Notes: a model not told the origin generated them from the sequence alone. A stretch of DNA of 64,000 nt from Metallumcola ferriviriculae (GCF_035573695.1 NZ_CP121694.1:162501-226500), one strand, 5' to 3'; positions 37,022 through 45,850 are shown, counted from the stretch's first letter. Numbers and translations are program-made.

Positions 37022-37246
37022 TTACACTTCCTCCTCTTCCCCAAATATTCCCAAAGCATCACCCGGGAGCACAATTACCACTTGATACCCCTTAGTACGG
37101 GCCCTATGTAAGAGCGTAGCAACCGAGCTTGCAGATAGCTTCAACTGTTTGGCTATCTCCTCACTGGATTTCCCCATCTCTTTTAGTGCAACTACCTGCC
37201 GCTCCCGAAAGCTTAACTTCTCCACACCACGTATTTCGATCTTCAT
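37022..37246 (-). CDS. Sigma-70 region 4-type HTH protein
   Basis: A 74-aa protein with a helix-turn-helix of the sigma region 4 / LuxR kind: LSFRERQVVALKEMGKSSEE and IAKQLKLSASSVATLLHRAR. The C-terminal tail (GIFGEEEEV) is acidic. It is too short to be a sigma factor. The ATG start is clear, and its stop abuts the divIC start. A cluster of DnaA-box-like sequences lies 16-47 bp upstream. Function unknown; a role in controlling its own operon is possible. Confidence 0.7.
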   Translation of the reverse strand: MKIEIRGVEKLSFRERQVVALKEMGKSSEEIAKQLKLSASSVATLLHRARTKGYQVVIVLPGDALGIFGEEEEV

Positions 37247-37261
37247 CGGCTATCCCCAAGG

Positions 37262-37293
37262 TTGTCCACAAGTTATCTACATACTGTGGATAT
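37262..37293. promoter_or_regulatory. Cluster of three DnaA-box-like sequences
   Basis: TTGTCCACA (37262-37270), TTATCTACA (37273-37281) and, on the other strand, ATATCCACA (37285-37293) each differ by one base from the TTATCCACA consensus. They lie immediately upstream of the HTH-divIC operon, so DnaA might bind here and regulate it. The rest of the gap to the ABC transporter (to 37515) holds only that operon's terminator. Confidence 0.5.
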
Positions 37294-37456
37294 TTTTGCT
37301 ACATATTTCTATTTCTCTGCCTGATTTAATATTCCTGCTACTACTGGTAATTTTCAGAAAGAAAACTTTGCCCTATCAACTGGCTCTAACGCCATTAGGA
37401 AGCCCCGTCTCATTTCGCCCACTAAAAATAAAGTAACCGGATTGCGTACGATGGCA

Positions 37457-37494
37457 AAAAAAAATAGCCCCTCCAATTAAAATCAGAGAGCTAC
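37457..37494 (-). terminator. Terminator of the ABC transporter operon
   Basis: On the minus strand TAGCTCTC / GAGGGGCTA enclose a 12-nt loop, followed by a nine-base U-tract. The stem has a mismatch, but the U-tract is long. Confidence 0.65.
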
Positions 37495-37515
37495 AAAACA
37501 ATGACAAAACTTATT

Positions 37516-38238
37516 TTATAAGATTTGACTTAAGAACGCCTGGGTCCGTTCATTCTTTGGTGCTGAAAAAATATCGTCCGGTTTCCCCTGCTCAACAATT
37601 TTCCCATCGTCCATATAAATTACGCGATCCGCCGCTTCCTTTGCGAACCACATTTCATGGGTGACTACCACCATAGTCATCCCCTCTTTTGCCAAGTGCT
37701 CCATCACCACCAACACCTCTCCCACAAGTTCAGGGTCCAGTGCCGAAGTAGGTTCGTCAAAAAGCATAACCTTGGGCTGCATAGCCAGCGCCCTGGCAAT
37801 TGCCACCCTCTGTTTCTGTCCACCGGAAAGCATGGCAGGGTAAGTATCCAGTTTATCAGATAGACCTACTTTCTCAAGCAGGTCTTTTCCCAGCTCGGTT
37901 GCCTGACCCTTTGGCATCCCTTTTACCTGAGTCGGCCCTTCAATTACATTTTGAAGCACGGTCATATGCGGGAAAAGATTGAAGTGTTGAAAAACCATAC
38001 CGACCTCTTGACGCAATCGGTTTACCACTTTAGGCTGGGATATCATTTTCTCACCGTCTATATAGATATCCCCCTTCTGTGCCTTCTCTAAAAAGTTTAT
38101 ACAGCGGAGAAGCGTGCTTTTCCCCGAACCACTGGCTCCGATGATCACCACTACTTCTCTCTCTTTGATTTCCAAGTCAATCCCCTTGAGGACATGCAGG
38201 TTACCAAACCACTTATTTACTCCTTCAATTTTTATCAA
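37516..38238 (-). CDS. Polar amino acid ABC transporter, ATP-binding protein
   Basis: A 240-aa GlnQ-type ATPase that powers amino-acid uptake. Walker [10 protein letters not shown] is at 34-42, the signature [15 protein letters not shown] near 137-151, Walker [13 protein letters not shown] and the H-loop VVTHEMWFA follow. TTG start at 38238 with GGGGG upstream. Third gene of a substrate-binding protein / permease / ATPase operon. Specificity (for example glutamine, cystine or arginine) cannot be told from this subunit. Confidence 0.95.
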   Translation of the reverse strand: MIKIEGVNKWFGNLHVLKGIDLEIKEREVVVIIGASGSGKSTLLRCINFLEKAQKGDIYIDGEKMISQPKVVNRLRQEVGMVFQHFNLFPHMTVLQNVIEGPTQVKGMPKGQATELGKDLLEKVGLSDKLDTYPAMLSGGQKQRVAIARALAMQPKVMLFDEPTSALDPELVGEVLVVMEHLAKEGMTMVVVTHEMWFAKEAADRVIYMDDGKIVEQGKPDDIFSAPKNERTQAFLSQIL

Positions 38239-38260
38239 AGCAATAATACCCCCATCCTTA

Positions 38261-38935
38261 TTAATCCTGGTATTCGCTTACTTTAAGGCGATTCTCTATT
38301 TTATTAACGATAATAGTCAATGTGGTAGTCATTAGTAAGTACCAAATGGCTACTGTAACCAGCATCTCCATGTAAAGGAATGTTGACGACCCTATCTGCC
38401 TGGCCTTTAATATTAATTCCGGCACGGCTATGGTGCTAGCCAAAGAAGAATCCTTCGTAGCGATAATAAACTGATTACCCAAAGGAGGGATTGCTCTTTT
38501 AAAGGCCTGAGGTAGAATAATACGCCGCATTGCCTTCGCCTGGGTCATTCCTAAAGAGCGTGCTGCTTCCATTTGACCCCGGTCAATGGATTGAATCGCT
38601 CCGCGCAGGATTTCTGCAAGATAAGCACCATTATGTATACCCAATGCAATAAAGGCGGAAGGTATTTCTGGTATTCGTATAACGCTTGCTAAACCGTAAT
38701 AGATAACGAATAACTGGAGCAGCAATGGTGTCCCTCTAATTATATAAATGTAAGATGCGGCCGGAACATTAAAAATTTTCAACCGTGAGATTTTCGCAAA
38801 AGCTACTATTAGTCCAATTATAAAACCCACTAATATCCCTAAAGTAGTAATTTCCAAAGTCATTAAGGCAGCATCTTTGAAAAAAAGAAATTTCCCGGGA
38901 ACGACGGAAAAATCATATGGCAAGTTCCAATTCAA
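38261..38935 (-). CDS. Polar amino acid ABC transporter, permease
   Basis: A His/Glu/Gln/Arg/opine-type permease of about 224 aa with about five membrane segments and the EAA-like loop [35 protein letters not shown] is the family N-terminal signature. The start is ambiguous: the GTG at 38944 touches its ribosome site, so the TTG three codons later (38935, AGGAG about eight bases upstream) is preferred. Middle gene of the operon. Confidence 0.92.
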   Translation of the reverse strand: MNWNLPYDFSVVPGKFLFFKDAALMTLEITTLGILVGFIIGLIVAFAKISRLKIFNVPAASYIYIIRGTPLLLQLFVIYYGLASVIRIPEIPSAFIALGIHNGAYLAEILRGAIQSIDRGQMEAARSLGMTQAKAMRRIILPQAFKRAIPPLGNQFIIATKDSSLASTIAVPELILKARQIGSSTFLYMEMLVTVAIWYLLMTTTLTIIVNKIENRLKVSEYQD

Positions 38936-39050
38936 GTCGTTCACTCCTCTGGCTTTTTTTGGGAAAAAGAATAAAAAATTAGATTATGCATAGCGCCGAA
39001 GCACTATGCACAATCAAGCATAGTAAACTTAATCCCTGTTGTTTGTCAGG

Positions 39051-39890
39051 TTACTGTTTAGTAATATCTTCACCATCAAACCACTTAGCACTGATCTCAG
39101 TTAAAGTACCGTCTTGATGCATTTCTTCTAATATTGCATCCACTTTTTCTCTTAATTCATCGTCATCACTATGGAATGCAATACCCATGGTCTCTTGGCG
39201 TAAAAGCTTACCAGCTAACGTAAGTCGGTCACCGTTTTTAATCTCCTTAATAGCGTTTAATCCTACCACCCGGTCAGTAATCACGCCAGCAAGTCGGCCA
39301 TTTTGGAGCTCCATCAAAGTCTGGAAATCATCTTCGTAGGTCCGAGCTTGAGCCCCTAGCTTTTCCACATCATCAGCAAAGGTCGTTCCGGTAGCCACAC
39401 CAATTACAGATTCTGCCGTCAAATCATCAGGGGTTTTAATGTCAGAATCCTTCATGACTATTAACTGGGCGCCAGAATAGTAATAAGGAATGGAAAAGTC
39501 TACTTGCTTTTCCCTATCTTCAGTAATTGCCATACTACCTAATATCCCATCATATCTTTTTGCTCTTAACCCTTCAATAATTCCGTCCCAAGCAGTAGTT
39601 ACATACTTCATATCCATCCCTAACCTTGTGGCTATTTCATTGGCCACGTCCACATCAAAACCAACCACTTCATCTTTCTCGTTGACGAAGTTAAAGGGCG
39701 GATATCCGCCGGATCCGGCAAAACTAATTACCTCTTTTTCCGGTTTCGCTTCCTCTTTGGGCTGCTCCTTTTCTGCCTGTTCCTTATCCGGCCCTGCACC
39801 ATTATCCGTCTGGCTGCTGCATCCAACTACTGCCGCTAAGCTTAATATCATCAAGCTAATCAGCAAATACATGCTAAGTTTTTTAAACAT
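39051..39890 (-). CDS. Polar amino acid ABC transporter, substrate-binding lipoprotein
   Basis: A 279-aa family 3 solute-binding protein. The signal peptide ends at a lipobox (AAVVGCSS), giving a lipid-anchored Cys24, followed by a charged linker rich in Glu and Lys. GYPPFNFVNEKDEVVGFDVDVANEIATRLG (family 3 signature; key part GFDVDVANEI) and a later ATGTTFADDVEKLGAQ are typical. First gene of the operon, behind a 370-nt structured leader with a terminator. Probably imports a polar or cysteine-related amino acid. Confidence 0.92.
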   Translation of the reverse strand: MFKKLSMYLLISLMILSLAAVVGCSSQTDNGAGPDKEQAEKEQPKEEAKPEKEVISFAGSGGYPPFNFVNEKDEVVGFDVDVANEIATRLGMDMKYVTTAWDGIIEGLRAKRYDGILGSMAITEDREKQVDFSIPYYYSGAQLIVMKDSDIKTPDDLTAESVIGVATGTTFADDVEKLGAQARTYEDDFQTLMELQNGRLAGVITDRVVGLNAIKEIKNGDRLTLAGKLLRQETMGIAFHSDDDELREKVDAILEEMHQDGTLTEISAKWFDGEDITKQ

Positions 39891-39994
39891 TTATATCTCC
39901 ACTCCCTTTTCTTAATGTTTATGTTAGTTAAACCCTTGTCCAACTGCTTCACGCTACCCCCCTGCTAGCGCATCCCTCCTTTTTTTGATATAAA

Positions 39995-40047
39995 AAATCC
40001 AGGCACAATAACCCTCTACTAAGTAGAGAGTTAGAGTACCTGGATTT
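39995..40047 (-). terminator. Leader terminator before the ABC transporter
   Basis: A long stem on the minus strand, AAATCCAGG..TAACTCTCTACT / AGTAGAGGGTTA..CCTGGATTT, followed by a U-tract. It lies in the mRNA leader, about 105 nt before the binding-protein start, so it can act as an attenuator. Confidence 0.85.
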
Positions 40048-40262
40048 CGCCAAAACGACTCATCCTAAACCATGTTTAAACATAGTCTATTCCTGGCCCA
40101 CATGACCCAGAAAAGATCCCAGCTCCCATTGTGTTTTTCAGCTTCCGGTTTCCCCGTAAGTCAAAGGGACACTTACAATTATCCGCCTGAGGTAAGGCAT
40201 ACAACTGCTCGTGCCTGCGAATACTCCCGGACCCTACTTCACAATAATTTCCCTCAATTTTC
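40048..40262 (-). ncRNA. Structured leader RNA of unknown class (candidate riboswitch)
   Basis: About 215 nt between a consensus promoter and a terminator. Local hairpins: GGCA-N12-TGCC, GTAAGT-N9-ACTTAC and CTGGG..GCCAG. Upstream segments TTCGC and GAGTA are complementary to GCGAA and TACTC in the terminator's 5' arm, so an alternative antiterminator is possible. It lacks T-box (TGGNACCGCG), SAM-I, lysine (GCCGAAG), glycine and cobalamin signatures. A 6S-like RNA was considered but not supported. The class is unknown; the amino-acid transporter downstream suggests amino-acid sensing. Confidence 0.5.
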
Positions 40263-40269
40263 CATATGA

Positions 40270-40298
40270 ATTATATAATAAATATCAGTTAAAGTCAA
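40270..40298 (-). promoter_or_regulatory. Promoter of the leader RNA and ABC transporter
   Basis: On the minus strand TTGACT (40293-40298), 17 nt, TATAAT (40270-40275). Transcription should begin near 40262. The -35 overlaps the yabQ stop region. Confidence 0.85.
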
Positions 40299-40804
40299 GA
40301 TTTTCGTTTTTTCAGAATACGCCATAAACGCTTTGGTACGGTTGCTAATCCTCTTAATAATTTTGTAAATTTTTTAATAATTCCATTAAGTTTGTACAAC
40401 AATAGCGTAAGTAAGCCCAAGGGAATTTTAAGAATTCTTTTTAAGATTTTAAAAGGAAATAAAGCAATGCGCCACGAGGTAAAAATTATCCGTCTGCAGA
40501 TATCAAAAATTTGCAGCCATAGCTTAAAGACGGTACGACTGCCAACAGCGTAATAAACCAGGGCACCCAATCCTATACCCAAAAGAACATATAGACGAAC
40601 CTCACCCCAATTAATTTTTAGCAGCGCAAAATAGCCAATGATAGTAGCCAATACCCAGAAAGTAAAATCCCCAGCGTGTCCAATCCACCGCGGCGGCCTG
40701 AATTCTGCTCGCAGAGCACGGTAAAAATCAAATGCAAATGCTATTGCCAGGCCGATGGCTACAGTCCAAAGAAAATATTGCACCTGGGTGATCACCGAAA
40801 CCAC
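40295..40804 (-). CDS. yabQ: Spore cortex biosynthesis protein YabQ
   Basis: A 169-aa membrane protein needed for the spore cortex in B. subtilis. Four or five hydrophobic segments are seen (FLWTVAIGLAIAFAFDF, FTFWVLATIIGYFALL, YVLLGIGLGALVYYAVG and two in the second half), and the C-terminus is very basic (LWRILKKRKS). GTG start behind GGGAGG. It is 38 bp after yabP and transcribed with it from a sigma-E-type promoter. Order yabP-yabQ is conserved. Confidence 0.9.
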   Translation of the reverse strand: MVSVITQVQYFLWTVAIGLAIAFAFDFYRALRAEFRPPRWIGHAGDFTFWVLATIIGYFALLKINWGEVRLYVLLGIGLGALVYYAVGSRTVFKLWLQIFDICRRIIFTSWRIALFPFKILKRILKIPLGLLTLLLYKLNGIIKKFTKLLRGLATVPKRLWRILKKRKS

Positions 40805-40842
40805 CTATCCCACCTCCCGGCTCAGATCTATTAGGATAGACA

Positions 40843-41109
40843 TTACTTGAGCAGCTTTTGCATTATACCCTTACCTTTTTTTACCTGGTGCTCATCCAGG
40901 TACTGGATATTACCGATATTTCCGGTAATGGAAACCTTTCCTTCATCAAGGTTAAGCTGATTAACATTAAGGCTTTCTCCTTTTAAGACCAAAATCCCCA
41001 AACTGGTGTTCAGCATTATTTTCCCCTCATCAAAACTATCCACATGCTTTACCCCGGATACCGATAATGCCTTTCTATCAGTAAGTGTCAATTGGTGTCC
41101 TTGGCTCAT
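40843..41109 (-). CDS. yabP: Sporulation protein YabP
   Basis: An 88-aa protein of the YabP/YqfC family, required for spore cortex assembly. It starts MSQGHQLTLTDRKALSVSGV and has the repeated-strand pattern seen in this family (LGILVLKGESLNVNQLNLDEGKVSITG). The ATG at 41109 is chosen because GGAGGCG lies 7-13 bases upstream; the longer frame crosses the promoter. First gene of yabP-yabQ, with a clear sigma-E promoter. Confidence 0.93.
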   Translation of the reverse strand: MSQGHQLTLTDRKALSVSGVKHVDSFDEGKIMLNTSLGILVLKGESLNVNQLNLDEGKVSITGNIGNIQYLDEHQVKKGKGIMQKLLK

Positions 41110-41133
41110 GGGTATTCGCCTCCTTTTTTGATA

Positions 41134-41162
41134 AATGTATGTCCGATAAGTGGGCCTTATGA
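41134..41162 (-). promoter_or_regulatory. Sigma-E-type promoter of yabP-yabQ
   Basis: On the minus strand TCATAAG (41156-41162), 14 nt, CATACATT (41134-41141). The -10 fits the sigma-E consensus CATACAHT and the 14-nt spacer is standard; the -35 is a weaker match. B. subtilis yabP is also sigma-E dependent. Confidence 0.65.
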
Positions 41163-41170
41163 CAAAAAAA

Positions 41171-41190
41171 GAAGCGCTTGCAAGCGCCTC
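41171..41190 (-). terminator. Intrinsic terminator after the SpoIID-like gene
   Basis: AGGCGCTTGCAAGCGCTT on the minus strand, followed by CTTTTTTT. The stem is the complement of 41171-41188. Confidence 0.78.
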
Positions 41191-41195
41191 TTTCA

Positions 41196-42185
41196 CTACT
41201 CCCAAACCTTTTGGACCTGAACATCTTTGAAGAAATACTTCACAATTTCTTCAGGCGATTTACCTTCTTCCGCTAGTGCTCTAGCACCCCATTGGCTCAT
41301 TCCTACACCATGTCCGTATCCTTTACCTTTAACAACTAGGTTGTTCCCCTGAACAGTGATGCTATCCAATAAGGTGGAACGCATCTCCGTACTGCCCAAT
41401 GCTAAGCGTAATGCCGGTCCACTTACGGTAGTGTTTCCTAGCTTTATAACCGTCGCTCTACCCGAAGGACCTTTCTTTGTTATTTTCACCGTGTTGACCG
41501 CGCCCGGATCTTTGCCGGCTTTCTCCTTTACCGCTTGCCGTACTTCACTTAATGGGAAACTCGCAGTCCATGCTTTATTGTCTTTCTCAGTAATAGCAAA
41601 ACCAGGGTCCTTCACACTATGTATATATGGTGCTGGTTCTTTTCTAAACGCCAAACCTTCATCAGCCGAATCAGAAGTTACCCCACCCGCATCAGCAAAA
41701 AACCATCCGTTTATATAATCACCTTTATAGGTAACCACTTCCCCCCGGGTCTGCTTTACCGCCTGCTCAACCCGGCTATTAATTCTTTTGACATCATAAG
41801 CCTGAAACTCCTCTACGCTAGTAGAGGCATCCGTGCCACGCTTCTCGACTCCGCCTTCCTGAATTTTTTTCATGGTAAACGTGCGAGCAAGGATAGCTTG
41901 TGCTGCCAATGCTTCCGCCGGCCAGGAAGTGTCCATTTCCGCTGCAACCACACCCTTTAAATATTCTTCAATTTTCAATTCCTTCTTTTCACCAGTTTCG
42001 CTGATAAATAAAGTGATTTTAGGTTCTTTACCGCCGGCGACTTGCGGTTTTTTCTGCTGGTTATCTTGTTGCTTATTTTTGGGTAAATTGGGTTTTTGTG
42101 AAGTATTCGGACACCCCACGGCAGTGATAATAAACATTGCACCTACTACAATTAACAAAGCTAATTTAATCTGACGTTTTAACAT
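41196..42185 (-). CDS. SpoIID/LytB-domain lipoprotein
   Basis: A 329-aa exported protein with the SpoIID domain, which cleaves denuded glycan in the engulfment machinery. A signal peptide ends in ITAVGC, giving a likely lipoprotein. The SpoIID core shows EIEEYLKGVVAAEM-like sequence (IEEYLKGVVAAEMDTSWPAE), QAILARTF, GKGYGHGVGMSQWGA and GKSPEEIVKYFF. The canonical spoIID gene lies elsewhere in most genomes, so this may be a paralogue. ATG start with GGAGGA. It lies between hup and yabP, replacing yabO. Confidence 0.9.
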   Translation of the reverse strand: MLKRQIKLALLIVVGAMFIITAVGCPNTSQKPNLPKNKQQDNQQKKPQVAGGKEPKITLFISETGEKKELKIEEYLKGVVAAEMDTSWPAEALAAQAILARTFTMKKIQEGGVEKRGTDASTSVEEFQAYDVKRINSRVEQAVKQTRGEVVTYKGDYINGWFFADAGGVTSDSADEGLAFRKEPAPYIHSVKDPGFAITEKDNKAWTASFPLSEVRQAVKEKAGKDPGAVNTVKITKKGPSGRATVIKLGNTTVSGPALRLALGSTEMRSTLLDSITVQGNNLVVKGKGYGHGVGMSQWGARALAEEGKSPEEIVKYFFKDVQVQKVWE

Positions 42186-42378
42186 TCTTCTTCCTCCTAA
42201 TACCAGGTTTTATCTTATTTTTTCCTTATGGAGGAAATTTAATGAATGGCAAATGTTAACTTAGTATTAATGAAGATTTGGCTTGCCATATAATACTTGC
42301 CAACCCACCACCCTCGCATGTGCTCTGGGGCCTAGGTCCTTCCTAAAAATTATCCTTTCTGACTGGTGCACCAAAAAA

Positions 42379-42404
42379 GCCAGGTTCCTGAGGAACCTGA
42401 CTTT
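42379..42404 (-). terminator. Intrinsic terminator after hup
   Basis: AGTCAGGTTCCTCAGGAACCTGGCT on the minus strand, with a run of T after it (aaaaaa at 42373-42378 on the plus strand). Between this and the SpoIID-like start (42186-42372) no gene is seen. Confidence 0.85.
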
Positions 42405-42420
42405 TCCAGTGATACGCTAT

Positions 42421-42693
42421 TTAGTTAACCGCGTCTTTCAAAGCTTTACCAGCTTTAAACGCAGGCACCTTAGTAGCATCAATTTTAATTTCTTCCCCAG
42501 TCTTGGGGTTACGACCAGTACGGGCAGCTCGTTCCCTCACTTCAAAGGTTCCAAATCCAACTAACTGCACCTTTTCACCAGCTGCCAAAGCGTCTTTGAT
42601 GGAATCCAAGAGTGCACCGACAACTTTTTCAGCGTCCTTCTTTGTGATTTCTGCTTTGTCTGAAACGCTGCTTACTAAATCTGTTTTGTTCAA
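42421..42693 (-). CDS. hup: DNA-binding protein HU
   Basis: A 90-aa histone-like protein that bends and compacts DNA. The beta-arm signature [22 protein letters not shown] (46-67) with RNPKTGEE is present, the length is standard and the last residues KALKDAVN are typical. ATG start with AGGAGGG nearby. It sits between mazG and the SpoIID-like gene, where many Clostridia keep hup and an S4-domain gene; only hup is here. Confidence 0.97.
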   Translation of the reverse strand: MNKTDLVSSVSDKAEITKKDAEKVVGALLDSIKDALAAGEKVQLVGFGTFEVRERAARTGRNPKTGEEIKIDATKVPAFKAGKALKDAVN

Positions 42694-42810
42694 GGCAATC
42701 CCTCCTAAACGTTTTTCATGGTACCCCCATAAAAGTTACCTTACTGGTTATTCGAGATGTTGCAGGGAATTCCTGCTAAAAAACCAAGTTTTTCTAGGAA
42801 ATTCCCTATG

Positions 42811-44262
42811 TTACCCAATTTCTTGCTTAGATTTTTGCCAAAGCTCTTCCAACTGGTCCAAACTCAGTGCCCGCATCGATACATTTTGCTGTTTTACTTC
42901 CTGTTCCATATATCTAAAGCGCCGGATAAATTTACCCACCGCTTCCTTAAGCACCTCCTCAGGTTCGAGTTTTAGCAACCTGCTGACGTTTACCGCTGCG
43001 AAGAGCATATCACCCATTTCTTCCCTTATTCTTGCCATGTTTCCAGTTTCTATCACTGCTAAAAGTTCATTCACTTCCTCCGTCACCTTTTTCAACGCTT
43101 CCTGCGGTTTGTCCCAATCAAACCCCACCCTAGAAACCTGAGACTGCACCTTTTCCGCCAACATCAAGCTGGGCATTGCCATAGGGACATTGATTATACC
43201 TGTATCCCCAAGGCCCTCCCGCTCCTTTGCCTTGATTTCTTCCCAGTTATGTATAACTTCACCGGCATCATGCACTTCAATGTTATCGAACACATGGGGA
43301 TGTCGGCGTATCATTTTAGCAACTATTTCCTTAATCACATCATTCATATCAAACTGTCTATTCTCTTCTGCTATATGCGCATGGAAGACAACCTGTAGTA
43401 GTAAGTCTCCCAATTCCTCACATAATTTATTCATATCACCCAGATCGATGGCGTCCGCTACCTCATAGGCCTCTTCAATCACATAGCGCCTTAGCGACCG
43501 GTGATTCTGTTCTTTGTCCCACGGGCATCCATTGTCACTACGCAGCTGACTCATAATCTCTGTCAATGGGTCTAACGGCGTAAGACAGGACTGCTCCTCC
43601 CCCACGGCCGGCACATAGACGCTGGTCAAGTGGTCAACCCATGACTGCCTGTCCAATTGATATAAGGGCAGCCATGATATCCTTTCCTGACCGGATACCC
43701 CTGCCGCCTTAATCAGGCAAACCTGCGTATCGTCGGGATAGCTATCCATCAGGGTTAACTTTAGGTCAGAGCAAACCTGCCTGTTGTAAGTCTGGAGCAG
43801 CAGCATCGACCGCGAAGGCAGCAAAGCAGCATTGTCCAGTGTTAACGCATCAACAATGGCTACCCCCCCTGAATCCACGGGATCGATACCAATAGCTGCA
43901 AAGATAGTATCTATACAGCTCATAGCGGCATAGATACGAATCTCCACCTGCTCATCAGCAAACAGCATTTTTACCGTCTTTTCAGCAATTAGCGGATGCC
44001 CGGGCACTGCATAGGTAATGGGCCCTTTGAGAGACATTTCCTTTAGCTGTTGAACTATTTCGTGATAAAGTTCGTCAAATTCCCCCGCCTGTTGATAAAG
44101 TTCATCGAACGTTTGATAATTTACCCCCTGGCTGGATAAATCGTCCGCTACGGGGTGCCTGCCGGTACGCAGCCATAAATTCTTCGCCTGACGTAATCGT
44201 TCCAAATTTTCCACCGGCAACTGCCCAAGACCACCAGGCCCTAATCCAATAATCTCAATCAT
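42811..44262 (-). CDS. mazG: Nucleoside triphosphate pyrophosphohydrolase MazG with SAM-methylase-like domain (YabN)
   Basis: A 483-aa two-domain protein. Residues 1 to about 220 form a tetrapyrrole-methylase-like domain (IIGLGPGGLGQLP, TYAVPGHPLIAEKTV). The C-terminal half holds the MazG NTP-PPase with EEAYEVADAIDLGDMNKLCEELGDLLLQ, which carries the metal-binding Glu and Asp residues, and a second EExxE-like copy near the end. It probably removes aberrant NTPs. ATG start; it begins 4 bp after the spoVB stop. Confidence 0.94.
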   Translation of the reverse strand: MIEIIGLGPGGLGQLPVENLERLRQAKNLWLRTGRHPVADDLSSQGVNYQTFDELYQQAGEFDELYHEIVQQLKEMSLKGPITYAVPGHPLIAEKTVKMLFADEQVEIRIYAAMSCIDTIFAAIGIDPVDSGGVAIVDALTLDNAALLPSRSMLLLQTYNRQVCSDLKLTLMDSYPDDTQVCLIKAAGVSGQERISWLPLYQLDRQSWVDHLTSVYVPAVGEEQSCLTPLDPLTEIMSQLRSDNGCPWDKEQNHRSLRRYVIEEAYEVADAIDLGDMNKLCEELGDLLLQVVFHAHIAEENRQFDMNDVIKEIVAKMIRRHPHVFDNIEVHDAGEVIHNWEEIKAKEREGLGDTGIINVPMAMPSLMLAEKVQSQVSRVGFDWDKPQEALKKVTEEVNELLAVIETGNMARIREEMGDMLFAAVNVSRLLKLEPEEVLKEAVGKFIRRFRYMEQEVKQQNVSMRALSLDQLEELWQKSKQEIG

Positions 44263-44266
44263 ATTC

Positions 44267-45850
44267 TCACCTCACAAAACCTAGCCTAACCAATATTTTA
44301 ATTATCCTGCTGCCTGCAAAGGGAAGGGCTTCCACATCTTTCAACCGCAAAGCACCGGTCCCTGCCAGCATTATTAAGTAAGCGAAGACAGCAATGATAA
44401 TAACACCCATTACTGCTATAGCATTTCCCCATAACAATAAAAAGCGCCCATAACTAAATACCACTATACCCGTCATTATTGTAACAGCCAGCATCGGTTT
44501 AAACAAATATCGCTTTATTGCCATTCCGGGCAAAAATATCTTTAAGCTTAGATAATTTAGCATAAACGCGGTAAAGAAACCCAATACGGTTGACATCGCC
44601 GCCCCTCGTATACCTACAGTAGGTATGGCAGTTAACCAATAACTTAATAAAAGCTTCACTGCTGCACCAATGAATAGGTTAATTACCGGGATATATGTTT
44701 TGCTCATTCCCTGTAATACCCCGGCAGTTACCTGATACAACCCCAGAAAGACCACTCCCCCTGCCAAGTACCTTAGGGGTACTCCTACCTCACTGATACT
44801 AAATAAAAATATGCTGATTGGTTCAGCCAATGCCCACAGCCCCGCAGCGGCAGGCAGCAGAAGTACCGTTGTTACCCGAAGCGCAGCATTACCTCGATGG
44901 GCTGCTTGCTCTAAGTATCCCCGAGAGGAAGCCTCCGCGATGGCAGGTACTAAACTAACCGCAAGGGACAAAGTTATGATCGTGGGCAAATTAATCAAAG
45001 TCCCGGCCATCCCCGTAAACTGACCGAATAATTCCGTTGCTCTGTTTACTGCATAACCGGCGGCCCTTAATCTTTGGGGTACCACAACTGCATCTATCAA
45101 CTGCATGATAGGCATAATTAGATTTCCTAGAGACAACGGCAGCGCTATAACTATGATTCTCTTGACCAATACACGTTTTCTTTCTTGGGGTAAAAACCCT
45201 ATTCGCTTAAAGTCAGTATTTCTCTTTCTAAGAAAATACCAGATCAAAAAGGCCAATCCAACGGCGCTGCCCGTCACCGCCCCAAAAGTAGCACCTGCAG
45301 CAATTAAAGTAATATTTCCTGAATATACAAAGACTGCTATGAAAACCGTAATCACCCGAATAGACTGCTCCAACACCTGGGATATGGCTGTAGGATGCAT
45401 AACCTGCTGACCTTGGAAAAAACCCCGTAGGGAAGACATGACTCCGGTGATAAAGATAGCCGGCGCAATTGCCTTTATAGCCAATTGTGCTCTAGGCTCT
45501 TTTAGAACCTCTGTTGCTAAAAAATCTGCACCCATCATTAAAGCGGCTGCAAACAAAAGGCTCGCTACCGATAAAAGAATTAAGGCCACCTTAAATATCC
45601 TATTGGCGCCGTAATAATCTCCCTGCGCCGTTTTTTCCGCTACCAATACGCTAATCGCAACGGGAATGCCCGCGGTAGATAAAGCCAATACCACTGTGTA
45701 TATGGGGTAAACCATTTGGTATAACCCTACACCTTCACCGCCTACCAGGCGAGCGAAGGGTATGCGGTAAAATGCACCTATACTTTTAGAAATAAAACCC
45801 GCCAATGCTAAAATCGCTGCACCACGGATAAATCCGTCCCTACCGGTCAC
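44267..45850 (-). CDS. spoVB: Stage V sporulation protein B-like lipid flippase (YabM)
   Basis: A 527-aa MATE/MOP-superfamily membrane protein with about 14 hydrophobic segments, probably exporting lipid-linked peptidoglycan precursors or polysaccharide units for the cortex. GFISKSIGAFYRIPFARLVG and GEGVGLYQMVYPIYTV at the N-terminus are family features. The GTG at 45850 is chosen because GGAGG lies six bases upstream; the earlier GTG overlaps the site. It corresponds to yabM of B. subtilis in gene order. Confidence 0.9.
   Translation of the reverse strand: MTGRDGFIRGAAILALAGFISKSIGAFYRIPFARLVGGEGVGLYQMVYPIYTVVLALSTAGIPVAISVLVAEKTAQGDYYGANRIFKVALILLSVASLLFAAALMMGADFLATEVLKEPRAQLAIKAIAPAIFITGVMSSLRGFFQGQQVMHPTAISQVLEQSIRVITVFIAVFVYSGNITLIAAGATFGAVTGSAVGLAFLIWYFLRKRNTDFKRIGFLPQERKRVLVKRIIVIALPLSLGNLIMPIMQLIDAVVVPQRLRAAGYAVNRATELFGQFTGMAGTLINLPTIITLSLAVSLVPAIAEASSRGYLEQAAHRGNAALRVTTVLLLPAAAGLWALAEPISIFLFSISEVGVPLRYLAGGVVFLGLYQVTAGVLQGMSKTYIPVINLFIGAAVKLLLSYWLTAIPTVGIRGAAMSTVLGFFTAFMLNYLSLKIFLPGMAIKRYLFKPMLAVTIMTGIVVFSYGRFLLLWGNAIAVMGVIIIAVFAYLIMLAGTGALRLKDVEALPFAGSRIIKILVRLGFVR

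Noticed and set aside
40030-40262. The leader before the ABC transporter as 6S RNA, lysine riboswitch or T-box
   Set aside because: No closing stem from 5' to 3' end with a central bubble, no GCCGAAG or AGAGGTGC of the lysine type, and no TGGNACC of T-boxes.
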